A DNA stretch of 64,000 nt from Cloeon dipterum. Its lineage: Eukaryota; Arthropoda; Insecta; Ephemeroptera; Baetidae. The DNA is taken from assembly GCF_949628265.1 (NCBI RefSeq), contig NC_088788.1, forward strand, positions 14,074,001 through 14,138,000, read 5' to 3'. A program made the position numbers and the translations under genes. Shown piece after piece: positions 35,521 to 49,160 of this stretch; the stretch's first letter is position 1; every line of letters begins with the position of its first letter. Under the pieces are notes generated by a model. That model was not told the DNA's origin, searched no databases, and was given only the letters and a program-made list of their open reading frames with translations.

Positions 35521-38500
35521 CTAGGCGTAATAAGTGGGTGGTATGAGAAGATCAGATAACAGACAAAGCTGATCTTCCGAGAACTTGAGTTTGTGATTCT
35601 GCCAGTTGTCCAAGTGAGTTCTCTTGAAATTTCCAAGTGACTTGCGGATGGTCGTCTACAAAGAACATGTTGTCGACAGTTAAATTAAAACATTGAGAAA
35701 ATGAGTCCCAACCGAAATTGGCGGGGGGTCGTTCAGGTGGTCGCCGAGGGCCGAAAAGACGTCAGGAATGAAGTCGGGAACTTCATAAGGGTAGGCGTCG
35801 ATGAACGCGCACAGGCCTAGCACTCCACAGTGTCGCTTGATCACAGACTCGACGTAAATGTTGTCCGACGCGCTGCTTCTCTTCAGTTTGGTTTTTGATT
35901 GTTTGGCAAATTGTCTCTGCAATCAGGCGAGTGAGTAACAGTTTGTCCGCGCGCAATTTAATCGCAACTTACAAGTAGTTCGTCGGTAGAAGAAATGAAA
36001 TCACAGTGCAACAGGCCACCCAGAACTTGAGCAGCCTTCTCTCTCACTTCCAACCTCTCGTCTTTCATCAGGGTCAACACAAGGGATGACACCTGACGCA
36101 CGAAATAATTATATTTTGGAGGTTCAGATTAAGAGTGAAATCGACAGCTTACCTCTTTGACCCAAGCGTCATTGCTCAAGAAATTTGGCATGTTGTGGAA
36201 GACGAGAACTTGTAAAAAGTCCAAGCACGTCATCCTTGCTTTCCAAGAACCCAGTTTTAGAGTCTAGAAATTTAATTGTCAGTTAGTAGCAAAAACTTTG
36301 AATTTGTATATGTTTTAATGATAATCAAGTGAAAAATATTTATTCAACGGTTTTAGCGAGTTTTTATCTTCTAAGGTATTGCTTAAAAATCAAAATTAAT
36401 GCCAGTTCATAGCTTGGTAGCCAAATTAAAAACGTGATATGATTCATTCCTACAATGTCTAGCGACATATTTCAGTATTTTGCTTGCACTAAAATTGATT
36501 AATTTAAAATTATTGACAGAACAAAGATCTCAGAACATTAAATAAGATTAATTTTAAAATACATTTTCAATATTCATCACTTCACTCCCTGCCAAGCTTG
36601 CAATATCAAGCTTTGTCCTGAACTAAAGAGTGGATTAGTAACTTACAGATCTGATGGTCGCCAGAGCTGTGGGAATGACGTCGGCAGGGGTGAGCGAAAA
36701 AGCCAAGTAGGCCAAGAAGGTTGTGCAGCATTTGCTAATCTCGTCATCTCCTTCGTAACTCTCCATCAAACACACGATAGGGAAGAACTTGTAAAACGCT
36801 GGTTTAACCCCAAAACAAGAGCGCAGAATGCAACCAGAAGACCACTGGCACACTAAAAAAGAAAGCGTCAAGTTCTGCCAATGGTAAAATCGGTTGAAAA
36901 GCTCACCAGTCTTCAGGAGTCTCAGGGCCAGGTCTCTGGGTCCTTTGTTCTCCACAGAGAGTTCAACATTGGCCATCAGGTTCGTTGTTGTGCTCAATTC
37001 GCCAGGACTGCCTGGAGGGTCAACCTCCATTTTGCCCTCAATGTCTTTGGGTCCATTCGCACACAAAATCTGTAGGCGAGGGAGAACCTCCTCGACAAAC
37101 TCATCAATGTGTGGCGATTTTGTAGAGTTTTGCTTGCAAAGGATTACGTCCAAGTTAAAAATGTTGGTCAACACACTGCAGGGCGATGTTTAAATGAAAA
37201 TTAATGCCATTCAAGAACGAAATTCTCACCTTCCCAGCCGTTCTCTCACATTCTGGAATGGGTGCGTGAGGAAGGGTTTAATGTAGGCTAGCAACCGGTG
37301 CAGAAGTTCGGGAATGCGCCACTCGTGTTGGTTCAAGGCACCTTGCAGCGCATACAGCCTCCTGAAATTACAGCGAATCAACCGTAGAATCAGTGAAGCT
37401 GATCGGATTTTTTCATACCCGCAGTCTTTGAAAGCAGCTTCTTCTCTCAGTGGTTCCTCCATCAGAACCTCCAACAGCCAATGCTGGCGGTTTGGATCGC
37501 GACTTTCCTACAAGAGAAAAGATAACACATCGCAGCGTTATTTACATAAGTCTATTCTGGATGCTAATTTTAATTTTTTTACTGCCGATAGATGCCTAAA
37601 AAGTCAGAAGAACGCAAGGTTGTCATAATTTTTCTGCAGAGTTTAATGCAGCTCTCTTGATGTGTAGTGATTTGTTTTTTTCCCCTATTTCTTCAGATAT
37701 GTCCCGAGTAACTAATTTAGCCTGCTCATAAATTAGGGCTGCAAGACATTTCCGTAGAAATACGGAAAAATAAACAGCTTGTTACACACCGAGGAAGCTG
37801 CATTTAATTTAAATAAAAATTATTCTTGCAACTTTGCACAAAATATAAAGGCAAATAAGGTATAATTCCATGAAAGTTATACAGGGCAAAAATTATACGC
37901 TAACTTACAGCTGCTGTTGCAAAGCAAATGCCCCAATCTCCGACAGTCTCCACGGTCATGCTAGACAAGGCACTCCTGATAATCGGGCTCAGCTCCTTCC
38001 ACAAAGGCTCTATCTTGTCATAAGGCCAATGTTTGGAGCCCTTGATGATGCCAGCAATGATTTCCGATGCACACCTCTGACTACTCTCGTTTTTGTCCAC
38101 AACCAATCGTTTGAGATGAGGTAGAAACAGTTTTAAGTGAGCATCGCCATAATTGCGGAACAAATTCTGCAAAAATTAATGTTAGAAAAACAACTTGGTT
38201 GACTACTGACTGGCACCTTAAATAGAATGTATCTCTTGCTGTTGAATTTGTCCCTGCCCTTCTTTTCCTCCAGAGATAAATACTCAATGAATTTGTCAAT
38301 ATTGGCCTGGGTGTTGAAAAACTTAAACACGTCAATTTCTGCTTCCTCCATTTCTTCTTCAGTTCTGTCCAAGCAAGGTTGCTTGCTGTATGGAGCATAA
38401 ACCTCCACTTTCCTGAAATAACATCTGATTAGAAATATCCTCACGGGCAGTAACTACGCTCACTTTGGCCAGCAGTAGTAGCCCAGGTATGTCCTGTGTT

Positions 38501-41500
38501 GGTATCTTGTCTTTTCCCACTGCTCCTGGGTCAATGGTCTGCTTTGGTAATCATACTGGAGCCAACTGTTGTCTTCTCTGTCACCTGGTTTGACGCAAAT
38601 TTGCCTCTCTTCCTCGTCACTCTCCACAATTGATAGGCCTTTGTCTTTTGAATAAGAATGTGGGTCAACTTCAACTTTGACATGGTCTTTTTTCTGCTGC
38701 TGTAGAATAAACACTATGCTTGCGATGGCCAGCTGTAAAAACAAACCAAAATTTGCAGCAGTTCAGACAGCAAATTAGATCTGGTTTACCTTTCTGAGAT
38801 GAATTGTATCGTGAATCAGCGTTTTCAGGAAGAACTTGACCGCTCGTGACGGGAAAGGGACGTCTGGGTGAACCAAATCTCTTAGAAAACTGACAGCCAT
38901 GTCATTGTATCGCCAGTGCCTGAAAATCCAATTGAATTCAACACCACAATAAACAGTGTCAAACATTTCTTACAAATTTCCAGATTCGATGGCGTCTAGC
39001 AATTTGTTGACTAGACTGGTGTACTTTTCCTCCTTGGCTTTGCACAGTTGCTCCAGCGCCAACTTTCCTTGCTCAAGTTCGGCTTCCGAGGGAACAGGCT
39101 GATTTGGAAGGGGCACCGAATCCCAAAGGGCTCTGCCAGTCTCAGAACACTTGTGTGGAACCTGGATGGTCATATATAGAAAGATTCTTTAGAAATTTTG
39201 AAGAATATGTGAGCAAAATTCCTCTAGTTTGGATTTTGTTAAGCTAATGAGGCCCAAGGAGCCAATGGAGCAGCACAAAAATGTGTGAGACAATTTCTGT
39301 CCTAGCAATTTAAATTTTCTGCGTTTTAAATATATTTGTGGTTGAGCTATTTGTTTAAAATTATAACATTGCAAAAATTCTAGCTATGGCGATTTTAGTT
39401 ACCTTCAAAGCCAAATACAACAAGCACTGGACCGATATTTTCAGCCGCGTTACCACCATAAAAATTTTTCGTTTCAAAGCAGCGAAACTCACAGAAAAGA
39501 TGGAATTTTGCTATTGTATTGTCTTTCTTTTAGCTGCATTTAAAAGATTTCTTCACTCAGGTTGCACTGAAAATACCTCAAGTTGAATGGTGATGGTGGG
39601 GAAATGTTTGTGAACACTTTCAACTAGCTTCTCCATTAGGCGGATCACAGAATTCTTCTCAGACGGCTTTGCTGTCACCAGGGCGAACCACAAATCTGAC
39701 AGCACCTCCCAGTTGTGCTTAGAAATCAGTGGGTTTTGCTTTGGGCCAAGCAATACATAAAGTGCTCCCTAAAACTTAGTTAGATCAACTCGTTTAATTT
39801 GACCAATAAAGAGCAAACCTTGAATTGATCGTGACATTTGTTGGAGTCGAGTTTGAGGTATTCAGTAATTTTTGGCATCAGCAGTCGGTAAGAGAAGCTG
39901 AACAGCTCAAGGGACATTGACAAAGAGCCTTGAGCTTTTCCTCTGACCTAGGAGTTGTCATAGTTTAATTTATTTGCCGGCAAAACATTCAGTGCAACGC
40001 ACTTCACTATACTGGCTGGTTGCCAACTGTAAGAGGGCCAGCAGAATTTGCCGATGCGTTTCCGTCACAACCGAGGCGCTGGCCTCGCTGAGACGCTGCT
40101 TTTGTTGCAGAACCGCCCGGTCAATCACCATTCTACGCAGCTGTCTCTTGGAGCCGCTAGCCAGCTTGTTGTCAAGCAGTTGCTTTATGAAAGAGTAGTT
40201 TTTCCAGTGATGCATGAAGTCAGATTTAGAAGCACCTTGGTTGCATAGAAGCAACTCGTAAATCTGAACAGTACGCGGAATTTTAGGAACAAAATTTTAA
40301 GACTTGGAAAAATCAACTCACGCTGATGAGAAGGAAGAAAGAGCGGGTGTCGTCCTCGTGAGATTCCAACAGCTTGCTTTGCAGTTGGACCATTACTTTG
40401 GCCACTTGCTGCCTCACATTGCTTCCATCAGGCATAGTAATTTCTACTCCGTCACAACCAGTTGTGTAGGTAAATGCCTTCAAATCAACAGCACTCTCCT
40501 TCCTTAAAGATTAATAAAGAAAGCAAATTCAAGAAAATAAAATAAAATCAGATAAATATTTACACGTTGATCGGCTCCTCCTTCCAAACGGGCAGCAAAG
40601 GTCTGCCAGCAAGGATCGACATCAATAAGTTCAAAGAACTTTGAAGTTCATCCCTGATATTAAGTTTGTGAACCTGTCAGTTATTTTAAATTGGAAGCAT
40701 ACCTAGAGAGACTGAGAGATCCATCCACAAACTTGCCAATTTTTTCCAGCTCTGGAGGCAAAAATCGGTTGATGAGTTCCTGGACGCACCTGATTTCTTC
40801 AGCCGAAGGAATGTGCCAGCTCACCGTCATGTCAAATATGCTTACTGGTTTCGCCCAGTCCTTGAAAAATATAATACAAAATTAGAATCACGTCATCACA
40901 AGAGTCCGTTAAATGTTAACCCTGATTGGAAGGTGATCTTTGATTGGCTCAGAGAACTTGTAGTTGACGCTTCTGTAGTCTGTTGGCTTCATATTGACCA
41001 TCGAATCGAGAATGTGGCTCAGCAGTCGACCAGAGGAGTGCTGCCCCTCTTTGCTGACCAGGTGAAGCGTTCGATCCAAAACTTGGGTTAGTTGAGGCAT
41101 GTGCGGCACCAAGTAAGACCCATCACAGCAAACAACCTATACACGTGGTTTAAAATTAAAATAACGGAATGTGATTACGATGAGGGTTAAAACGTACCTC
41201 TGCAAGGATTTGCAGCTGGTAGAGCAACTCATTATTCAGGTGCGGCTCTTTGATGACCTCTTCCGACTCTGTTCCTTGCATGATTTCGCTGCAAAGATAG
41301 GGCACCAGCAACTTGAGAGTGTCTTCAGCGTTGACCTGATAATATTGTATTAGGGGAAGTGCAAAATTTTTGAATTAATCGAGACCATCGCGAACGCCTG
41401 GCAGAGGACAGCGAGCAGGATACCAGCGACAGTGGTTTCCAAAATTCGGCTGATGACGAACTGGTACACTTTTCGCAGTGCTTGCTGGAAGATAGAGGGC

Positions 41501-44500
41501 GAAGTCTGCGTGAGCACGGCAATCACAGTTGACAGGATGGCACTCTCCGTCAGGGTCTCGCTCTCCCACTTGTCTGACTCTTGCTCTATGCGAGACTGGT
41601 CGATAGAGCTGCTTTCAATGAGACTCAGACATCTGTCGATGAACTGAAGCACAAAGTCTTCAAAGCCAGACGAGGCAGCACAAAGAAGTTCCTCCTCCTG
41701 AAATAAGATTTTCATTTCCAATAAATGACAGCATTTTTAATAAGCACCTCAGTCAGGTCCTTAAAGTGCTCGTAAGCCCTTGACGAGTCTACGAGAGGCA
41801 CCATAGTTGAGAAGGTGGAGATAAACTGGAAAGTTATGAAGCACTTGAAGGAGTCGTTGGGGTCGATTCCTGGCAACACGGACATCAACAAAGGCAAAAC
41901 GTGACTTCTGCCGTCTTTGTAATCGCTGGTCTGCTCCAGCATGGGTCGACCCACAGCCACCACACACATCATTGCAGTGGTCAGTTTGTGCGGCTCAGTG
42001 ATTGAGTCCAGGTTCAAGTACATCCTGCAAAATGGAAAATAAAATAAAAAGAAGAACAATATAGCAATACTTATGTCGAGATTTTATTTTATAAGACATC
42101 AGCATAGTCTTTTTAAATCAGGCAAAATTAGTTTTGGCTTTAACATGCATATACTCAAAGAAATCTAACACAGAACAAATTATGTTCTATGCTTAGACAA
42201 GTAGCATCGTTCCTATAGGAATTTAAAGGCCTGTCATGATGTGTTGCTATACCAAGTTTAATGGCAGAAAAGTGTCAATTCGGCAACTTGAACTATTAAC
42301 AGAGCTATAAAAATGGCGTAGTATTTCAAAATTAATTTGAAAAATAGTACTATTTCTATTCATTTCTATGCATTACAATTACACATTTAATGATACAAAT
42401 CAATCAAAGGCTATTTTCTACTAAATTTGGCATTATAAGTCTCAAAGCGAAGCACAGCCACAAAAATGCTCGTGTTAAGGCTACAAATGGATAATTTTTC
42501 AGTGTCCGAGAAATGAGCATATACCATAATATGTATATTGAATTTGCTACGCATTATTCACTTGAATGCGAGAGTAGGATTAAGTGGATTATTTAAAAAA
42601 ACCAAGACCAACACAAAAAATGCTATAATACGAAAAAAAAAAACCAGAAGGGTTTGTTCCACGCTCTAATACGTTTCAATTATGTGGAAAAAGGGCTCCG
42701 GTTCTGAAAACTGATTAATAATGATCCAGAAATCTGCTCTGAAAAGCAATTCGTAGAAAAAATCGAAAAAAACGGACTCTTCCAGCAAAGAAAATATTAA
42801 CACACCAACTTACTTTTCAATCACTGTTGGAACAACAAGGTTAGGCCTCAGAGTAGCAAGGATTTGCAGCGGCTGAACCATGTCCAAGCAGCCTGCTTTT
42901 GAATACATGGCCTGCATTGTGATGGGCTGCATAATTTCGACAAATTTGGTCACGTCCTCTTCAGTTAGCAAATGGCTTTCAGGGATCTGCGGCTCCCATC
43001 GGCGCCTCCTCACCCTCTCCCTGCAATGACAACAGTTGAGCATGCCAAGCAAATATTTATTTCCTAAAGCAGTACCTGTACAGCCGACTCATGAAGCACG
43101 AAATAAGGCGCTTTATCAGTTCTCTGAGCTTCAAGACCCAGCGGCCGTAGTTTGCTGGCTGCAAATACGTCTCTAAAGTTTTCACAAACTTCTCTAGGTA
43201 TTTGTACGTGCTACAATTTCCGCCCTGAATTGACCAAAACATTAGCTATATCACGCGTTGCAAAATATCCACAGTTACCATAGTGGAGACCATCCACTGG
43301 CAGATTGCAGAGGTGTCCAGTTTGTGTATTCTGCCTGGATGCATTTTCTTGTACAGAACTGGCAGGTTCAGCGACCTGAGGAATCTGGTGAACATCAAGG
43401 CCATGTGCGGCTCCCAGTCAATGTGACCAATGTTCAGTCTCGCCACTCGCGAAAGCAGCCACATCAGTTCCTACTCCCCCATGGGTTGTTGGTTGAATTG
43501 AAATTATAATTTTTGGCAAATACTGACTGATTCAAAATTGGTCGCATTGTTGCACACTTCCCAAAAGTGCGTCAACTCATCCAACCAAAGGTGGAAGCCC
43601 TGCACTTCCATGTCGTCACGAGGCATTGTTGGCAGAAACAAATTCAGGCCCTCCATACCTCTGGCGGTTGAGCTATCGAACGGGCACAAACGGGGACGGA
43701 ACAAATCCAATACTTCCTGCGTGGTTGATGGAGGAAAGTAGCTGAAAATAAGTATCCGATTATTATTTATATTTTAAAATGTTAGCCGCACAAATACTCA
43801 CTATGAGGCTTCTCTGATCAATGCATTCAAAGTGCTATCCAGGTCACTGTTAACAGGATTTAAATTAATTAAAAAAAACCATCTTAAAGTGAAGGGAATA
43901 TTACGTGAAATATCTGTACATTCCGAGCTCAGCGTGCGAATCTTCAATGATCCTTTTGCGCACTTCATAAAGGGGTCTCCAGTGCAAAGTCAATTCCTTG
44001 TAGTTAAGGTACTTTTTACTACAAAAATGAATAGTTAGAGGCATACCGCGCAGTTATGTATTGCGTAATGAAATGAAAATTTGCACTATCATGTAACAAC
44101 AAAATTTTCAGAGTAGATGACGAAACAACTAAATATTCAATGAATGAAGGTGCTACTTACTACCTGATGAGTTCCAGCAGGCAAGCGGCAAACTTATTGA
44201 CGAGGTAGGGTTCCAGTTTAGGCAATGTCACCAGCTCATAAAGCATCTTTACAAATGCGATGTGGTCTTCTTTTGTAAACTTCAGACCGTACAGCCTGCA
44301 ATATCTAAAGAATTCGTTATAATTATTTTACACATTCCACAAAAACTATTGTATGACAGCAAATATGAACTTCGGCACTATGATACATACTTCACTAATC
44401 TTGCCGTCCAGACTCTACAGCCGGGACAAATCTCCCGCAGCATGACAGCCCTTCCAAGATTGGCTTTGATGGTGGCCAGGATATGGTTGGACTCATTGTC

Positions 44501-44614
44501 CAGTTTGTCACTGTACGGCAAAAGTGTGTTGTACTCGAGGACCTTCTGGGGCCTGAAGCCCAGATCTTCGTATCGGTCCAGAGAGCTGTCATCCTCGGAC
44601 AGTGATTCGTCCAT
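35521..44614 (-). CDS. PSME4: Proteasome activator PA200 / Blm10
   Basis: This large HEAT-repeat solenoid caps the 20S proteasome. Thirty-one exons join in frame to 1848 residues (human about 1843): 44391-44614, 44164-44304, 43905-44018, 43802-43846, 43528-43741, 43279-43470, 43076-43224, 42814-43020, 41748-42024, 41386-41697, 41198-41335, 40921-41136, 40703-40860, 40564-40653, 40322-40502, 40003-40263, 39819-39947, 39577-39768, 38974-39161, 38790-38919, 38464-38732, 38217-38412, 37909-38166, 37419-37507, 37230-37361, 36907-37175, 36647-36852, 36153-36263, 35973-36092, 35713-35916 and 35521-35655. Conserved blocks include [42 protein letters not shown] and NDPPPIS. The C-terminus PTYYA keeps the Hb-Y-X tail that opens the 20S gate. 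Several donors are weak (GTGCTT, GTGCCA, GTCTCG) but keep phase. Exon 2 has a second in-frame acceptor 9 nt downstream. The start is the first ATG in the conserved frame. Confidence 0.96.
37604..37806. repeat. Dispersed intronic repeat, copy 2 (hairpin repeat)
   Basis: It lies in the 401-nt PSME4 intron 37508-37908 and shares ordered blocks with 3701-3810, split by about 100 nt of other sequence. The core TTTCCGTAGAAATACGGAAA (37749-37768) is a perfect 8-bp stem with a GAAA loop, and the shared block AGGAAGCTGCATTT follows. The differing bases in copy 1 weaken two pairs only. Confidence 0.55.
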
Positions 44615-45215
44615 GTCTGTGCGGCGTGTAACGGTCCAAATCCCTCGCACTTGTTTTTAGCACGATGAATTGACCACTTTGCTAATTGCTTTGCCAGTAA
44701 TCAATGCGTCGTCATTATGATTTCGGAAAACACAGAAAATAACAACTTGCTATTTTGCTCCTCAGGCTACGTACCACATTGAACACTGCTGCCAACTGAT
44801 CAGAGGTTCTGGATTTTTACCTTGTTCCAGCAGCTAATTCTGCGACGAAGCAACCAAAGCGACAAAATATTATTTGTCACCCTACCTAAAACAAAACTTT
44901 GATCTATTCCGTCAAAAATTTAACAGGTTTTATTTTCTAATGTTTTGTTACGTAATAAAATATAATGTTCTGGAAAAGTTTTTGTTTACTAAGGCACGGA
45001 AATAATAAGCTAATAAAAAACTCGGATAATGAAAGCGTTGGTTAACCTGATTTAATGCTACGCCCCCGTGTTGTAAACAACTGGAAAGAAAACATCAAGG
45101 ATTAGGAATAGGAAGCTACACGTGCAGACCTGCTTTGAAGCCGAATTATAACAATTTGACTTCACACGTAGAATTTTTGGTTTTTTATTCGTCTGACTGC
45201 AGACGATAAGAAAAG
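44615..45215. promoter_or_regulatory. Shared promoter of PSME4 and WDR12
   Basis: The two housekeeping genes read away from this 601-bp gap. A 5' UTR of each must lie in it. I see no coding exon and no clear TATA box. The role is inferred from orientation. Confidence 0.45.
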
Positions 45216-47566
45216 ATGGCTGAAAGTAGTGGTGCCCAGCTTCAAATAAAACTCGTCACAAAACAATCAATGTACGAAATTAATCTGTCATACACGTGAC
45301 ATTGTTAATTTTGAAAATTTTGCAGATATGCCGTGCCTGACATCCCATACTCGGTCCCTTCTGAAATTGTTTGTGCAGAGTTGAATACTCTTGTCAACGA
45401 GCTCTTAAAAGGTATTAAACATATTTAACAATTATTACTATAAACATCCATTATTGATGACTTTTTTAACACATTTAATTTCCTCATCATTACAGAGACA
45501 GTAAGTGGTGGTTCCGTCGAATTCGATTTTCTGGTGCATGGAGAGCTCCTGCGGACACCATTGGTTGACCATTTGTCTGAGAGACAAGTCTCCACGGAAG
45601 AGGTCGTTCTCATCGAGTATGTCGAAAGATTTCCTGCGCCTGAACCAACTGATTGTCTTGAACACGATGACTGGGTGTCTGCAGCACAGTCATGTGGAAA
45701 ATGGTGTGAACGTTTCTAGTTGATATTTAAAATTTTATAACAAATTATTGCTTGGCAGGATTTTGTCTGGAAGCTACGACAGCACATTGCACCTGTGGAA
45801 TCGGAAAGGAGAACACTTGCTTACAATTCCAGGCCACACTGGAGCTGTGAAGCAAGTTTCTTGGGTTGACATTGGTGGCGAAATCTGCTCGTTTGTGAGG
45901 TGCGTAGAAATTCCAAAATCGCGCAAGGATTTTTCAAAAAGTCATTTATTTATTTCAGCGCCTCTCAGGATCAAACTGCCATGATTTGGCAATGGAATCA
46001 AACCTCCAACTCTGTGGAATGTGTGCACGTTTTGCGGGGACACGAAAGAGGACTAGAGTGTCTCGCCGTCGACCCCACTCACACGTACATCGCTACTGCC
46101 GGCTGGGACAAGGTCATTAAACTGTGGTCTACAATAGACGGCTTAACCGACGGAGAATCATCGCCGAAAAAGAGCAAGTTTGACACAAAGGTTGCAACAA
46201 ACTTTTATGCGTATGAAAATTATTTATATGTAATTTTACAGTCATCTCTGATGAACTTCGAAGGCCACAAAGAGGCGGTGTCCGCAGTTCAGTGGTCGGA
46301 GGACGGTGAAATGATCAGTGCCTCTTGGGACCACACCATCAAGGTTTGGGACGCTGAGTTGGGAGGGATAAAGAGTGAGATTGTGGGCAACAAGAGCTTC
46401 TTTGATCTTCATTGGTCGCCCCTGACCAGAACTGCCCTCACCGCCTCTGCAGACAGACACGTTAGACTTTACGACCCCCGATCAACAGGTAAAACAGACG
46501 TTGAGATCATGGTTAAGTTTAGAAAATTAATTCAGATGGGTATATTTTTATAAAGGGATTTGACGATTTAGTTTATAGTGAAATAATTGAATTTGTGAAG
46601 GCCTACATGACTTGAGAATCATGTACACTGATTCAATGATTTAAGCAATTTGCTTTTATTTTATAAAAGAAAACTGCCCAAATTTTAAAGTCGACTGAAA
46701 AATACAATTTAGGATAAATTTAGTTCCCTGTCAATGTTTAACGATTGGTTGGTCATTTTGACATTATTAGAAACATGCAAAATGCTCTTAAGTATTTGTT
46801 TTTAATTAATAGTAGAACCAGAAACTAAAAAAATACTCTGTAAGCTGTTAAAATTTGATGTTTTTTAAGTTGTGAAAAAGAAATAATAAGTTTCGCATTA
46901 ATTTGGATTGTTATTCTCTTATTTTTGCACCGATTTTTTTAATTTTATCGATGCTGACTGTAAAACAATTTGAAAATTTTCTGGTTTTGTCTAGAGATTG
47001 ATTTTCCAATCCAATAAGTTAAAGCTAGAAAATGCTAAGATATCAGAAATTTGGAATTAATTGTCAATTTTGGATCATAAAACTAATTTATTGTGCAGTT
47101 GATAATCTAATTAATCCAGTCTAAAATACAAAATAGAATTTTGCAACTGCAATCAATAATTTACTGATTTTTAAAATACATCAAATTTATGTTACTATAC
47201 GCTTTTTGGTATCAAATTTATTCTTGCAGAGGGAGCTCTTGTGAAGTGCACATTCACTTCTCACACCGAGTGGGTCCAGACTGTTAGGTGGTCGAGTAAT
47301 TTGGAGTATCACTTCATTTCTGGCTCTTATGACAAGCAGGTCAAGCTTTGGGACACTAGAAGGTTAGTTCCACTCATTCGTCTTTTGTCTGTTGATATTT
47401 AAACGGAATATTTTTGCTTTGCAGTCCAAAGGCCCCTCTGTTCGATTTGTCAGGCCACCAGGACAAGGTTCTCTGCTGCGACTGGAGCAATCCAGAATAC
47501 ATCATCTCTGGAGGCGCCGACAGTTCGTTGCGGGTCTTCAAATCAAAGATTGCGTTTGCTGCTTAG
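45216..47566 (+). CDS. WDR12: Ribosome biogenesis protein WDR12 (Ytm1)
   Basis: This is a nucleolar member of the PeBoW complex (Pes1-Bop1-WDR12), needed to process 27S/32S pre-rRNA and build the 60S subunit. Eight exons, 45216-45271, 45326-45411, 45496-45703, 45759-45899, 45959-46190, 46242-46488, 47230-47362 and 47425-47566, join in frame to 414 residues (human 423). An N-terminal NLE domain ([11 protein letters not shown]...[29 protein letters not shown]) precedes seven WD40 repeats. GH...WD and SGSYD or SASWD-type ends are plain, for example [50 protein letters not shown] and [12 protein letters not shown]. The NLE domain binds the Rea1/midasin MIDAS in yeast. The 741-nt intron 6 is the only long one. 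AATAAA at 47670-47675 gives a 3' UTR of about 120 nt. Confidence 0.97.
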
Positions 47567-49160
47567 AGGCGTAATTCACTTAAAAGATATTGGCAATCAT
47601 TTGCAAACAAAAAATTATGACTGACATGAGAGGTATGAAAATTAAGTTGTAATTTGGTCTCCCGTTCTGAATAAAATATTAAATATGATCTGTAAAAGGA
47701 TTTTTACTTGATTGAATTAATTTTCAAGGAAATTAAGAACCATTTATTTTAAGTTCCAGAATATGAAGCCGAACACGTTCAAACGTGAAATAGGATAATT
47801 AATATCTTTAGTTTTAGGGTTGAAAAGAAATAATATTTAGAAAAAATTAACTTTGTTGTCAAGTATTAAAAAAATAACGACAGCAACTAACTAAAGCTGA
47901 CGGCTGCGCTTTAAATTTATTAAAACAATCTTAAGTTTTCAAATTATTAGCCACTATTCTCCTTACGCACTGGTGTGTTGGAAATAAAAGTGTTAATATT
48001 ATGACATGGTGTATTCACATATTATTTGCTAATTGATAAAAAGATTATTTTTCTAACATTTTTCATGGTATATGTACTATCTTTGCGTTTTAATTTCGTC
48101 GAAATTGAAGCTCTCCACCTAATTTTTAAGTGTCAATTTTTGAGCTCACTCTTCCGGTCTTCCGCTGCACGCGGGCTAAGCTCGAATTTTTGGCAGAGCC
48201 GCTCCCACTTTCGCCTGGCCTTGAAAACGTATCAGACACGCAAACAAACAGCACACATAGGGCGGGTCGAAAAATACCGAATGCGAATACTCGAAGCATA
48301 CTAAGCATAGTAGTAGACGCGGTCAGACTTGTCTGATAGGATAAACTGTCCTACTATAAATAGGTATAGACCTCAATTCAATTATTATGTGATTTTGTGT
48401 TATGTGTGACATTGTGGCCCCGGGACACTCAGACAAGGGGAGAGCCCCTTATTATGGATCGAGCAATCTAATCTCTTGCCAAATCTGAATATTTTTACGG
48501 CTTAAATTAAGGACTCGTGCAAATTCATTTCACATTGACTTTGCTGTATATTGTATTTTTGATTGATTCATCCATCAATAAAATTAACGAAACAAAATGA
48601 GTGCCCAAATATGCAGTTAAACTGAAACCCCAAATAAAGTGAAGGCCGCGGCTCTCAAGGACAAATCGCTCATAATGCTTTGCATCAAGAGTATCAAGAC
48701 GCATAAAATGATATAATACCCTTAATTCATACAGAACGCTCCACCATGAAAATGTTCAGATTTCTTTCCTGAAAAGTTAACAAAAATTCGATGTCAAAAT
48801 AATTAAAGGATTATCTAGATATATTAATTCATTTTTTAAATGATATAACATAATCTCCACAAAAATTTTAAAACTGCTTGAATTATGTATTTTAATTTGT
48901 CTCCTCATTGAATCAAACTTTAATTAGATTTATGCCTGGTCTAATTAAATCTGAAATCAGTAAATAAAAATACCACTTGAGATACACTCTTCCCGAAAAT
49001 ATATATATCTAAAATTTAATTTTGTGTAAGTTTCAGACACATCTCAGACGCATTATTCGGGTGACCTCGCGGTAGCAGTACTTAATAATTTTGGCTTTAA
49101 AATTTAACAAGATCTCACTCGTCGCTATTTCCTGGCCTTAAAGACGAAGCTTTAATTGTT
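47567..49160. other. Intergenic region between WDR12 and the arrestin gene, with hairpin cluster
   Basis: WDR12 3' UTR ends near 47690. The rest is non-coding. At 48323-48369 three inverted repeats follow one another: TCAGAC/GTCTGA (48323-48336), TAGGA/TCCTA (48337-48353) and CTATA/TATAG (48354-48369). About 70 bp on is GGGGAGAGCCCC (48436-48447). A TATAAAT sequence at 48355-48361 could equally be a TATA box. Promoter and 5' UTR of the arrestin gene lie at the right end. Confidence 0.35.

Noticed and set aside
48353-48363. TATAAATA-like box as promoter of an unknown gene
   Set aside because: It is part of an inverted repeat and nothing with coding or RNA features starts about 30 bp downstream.
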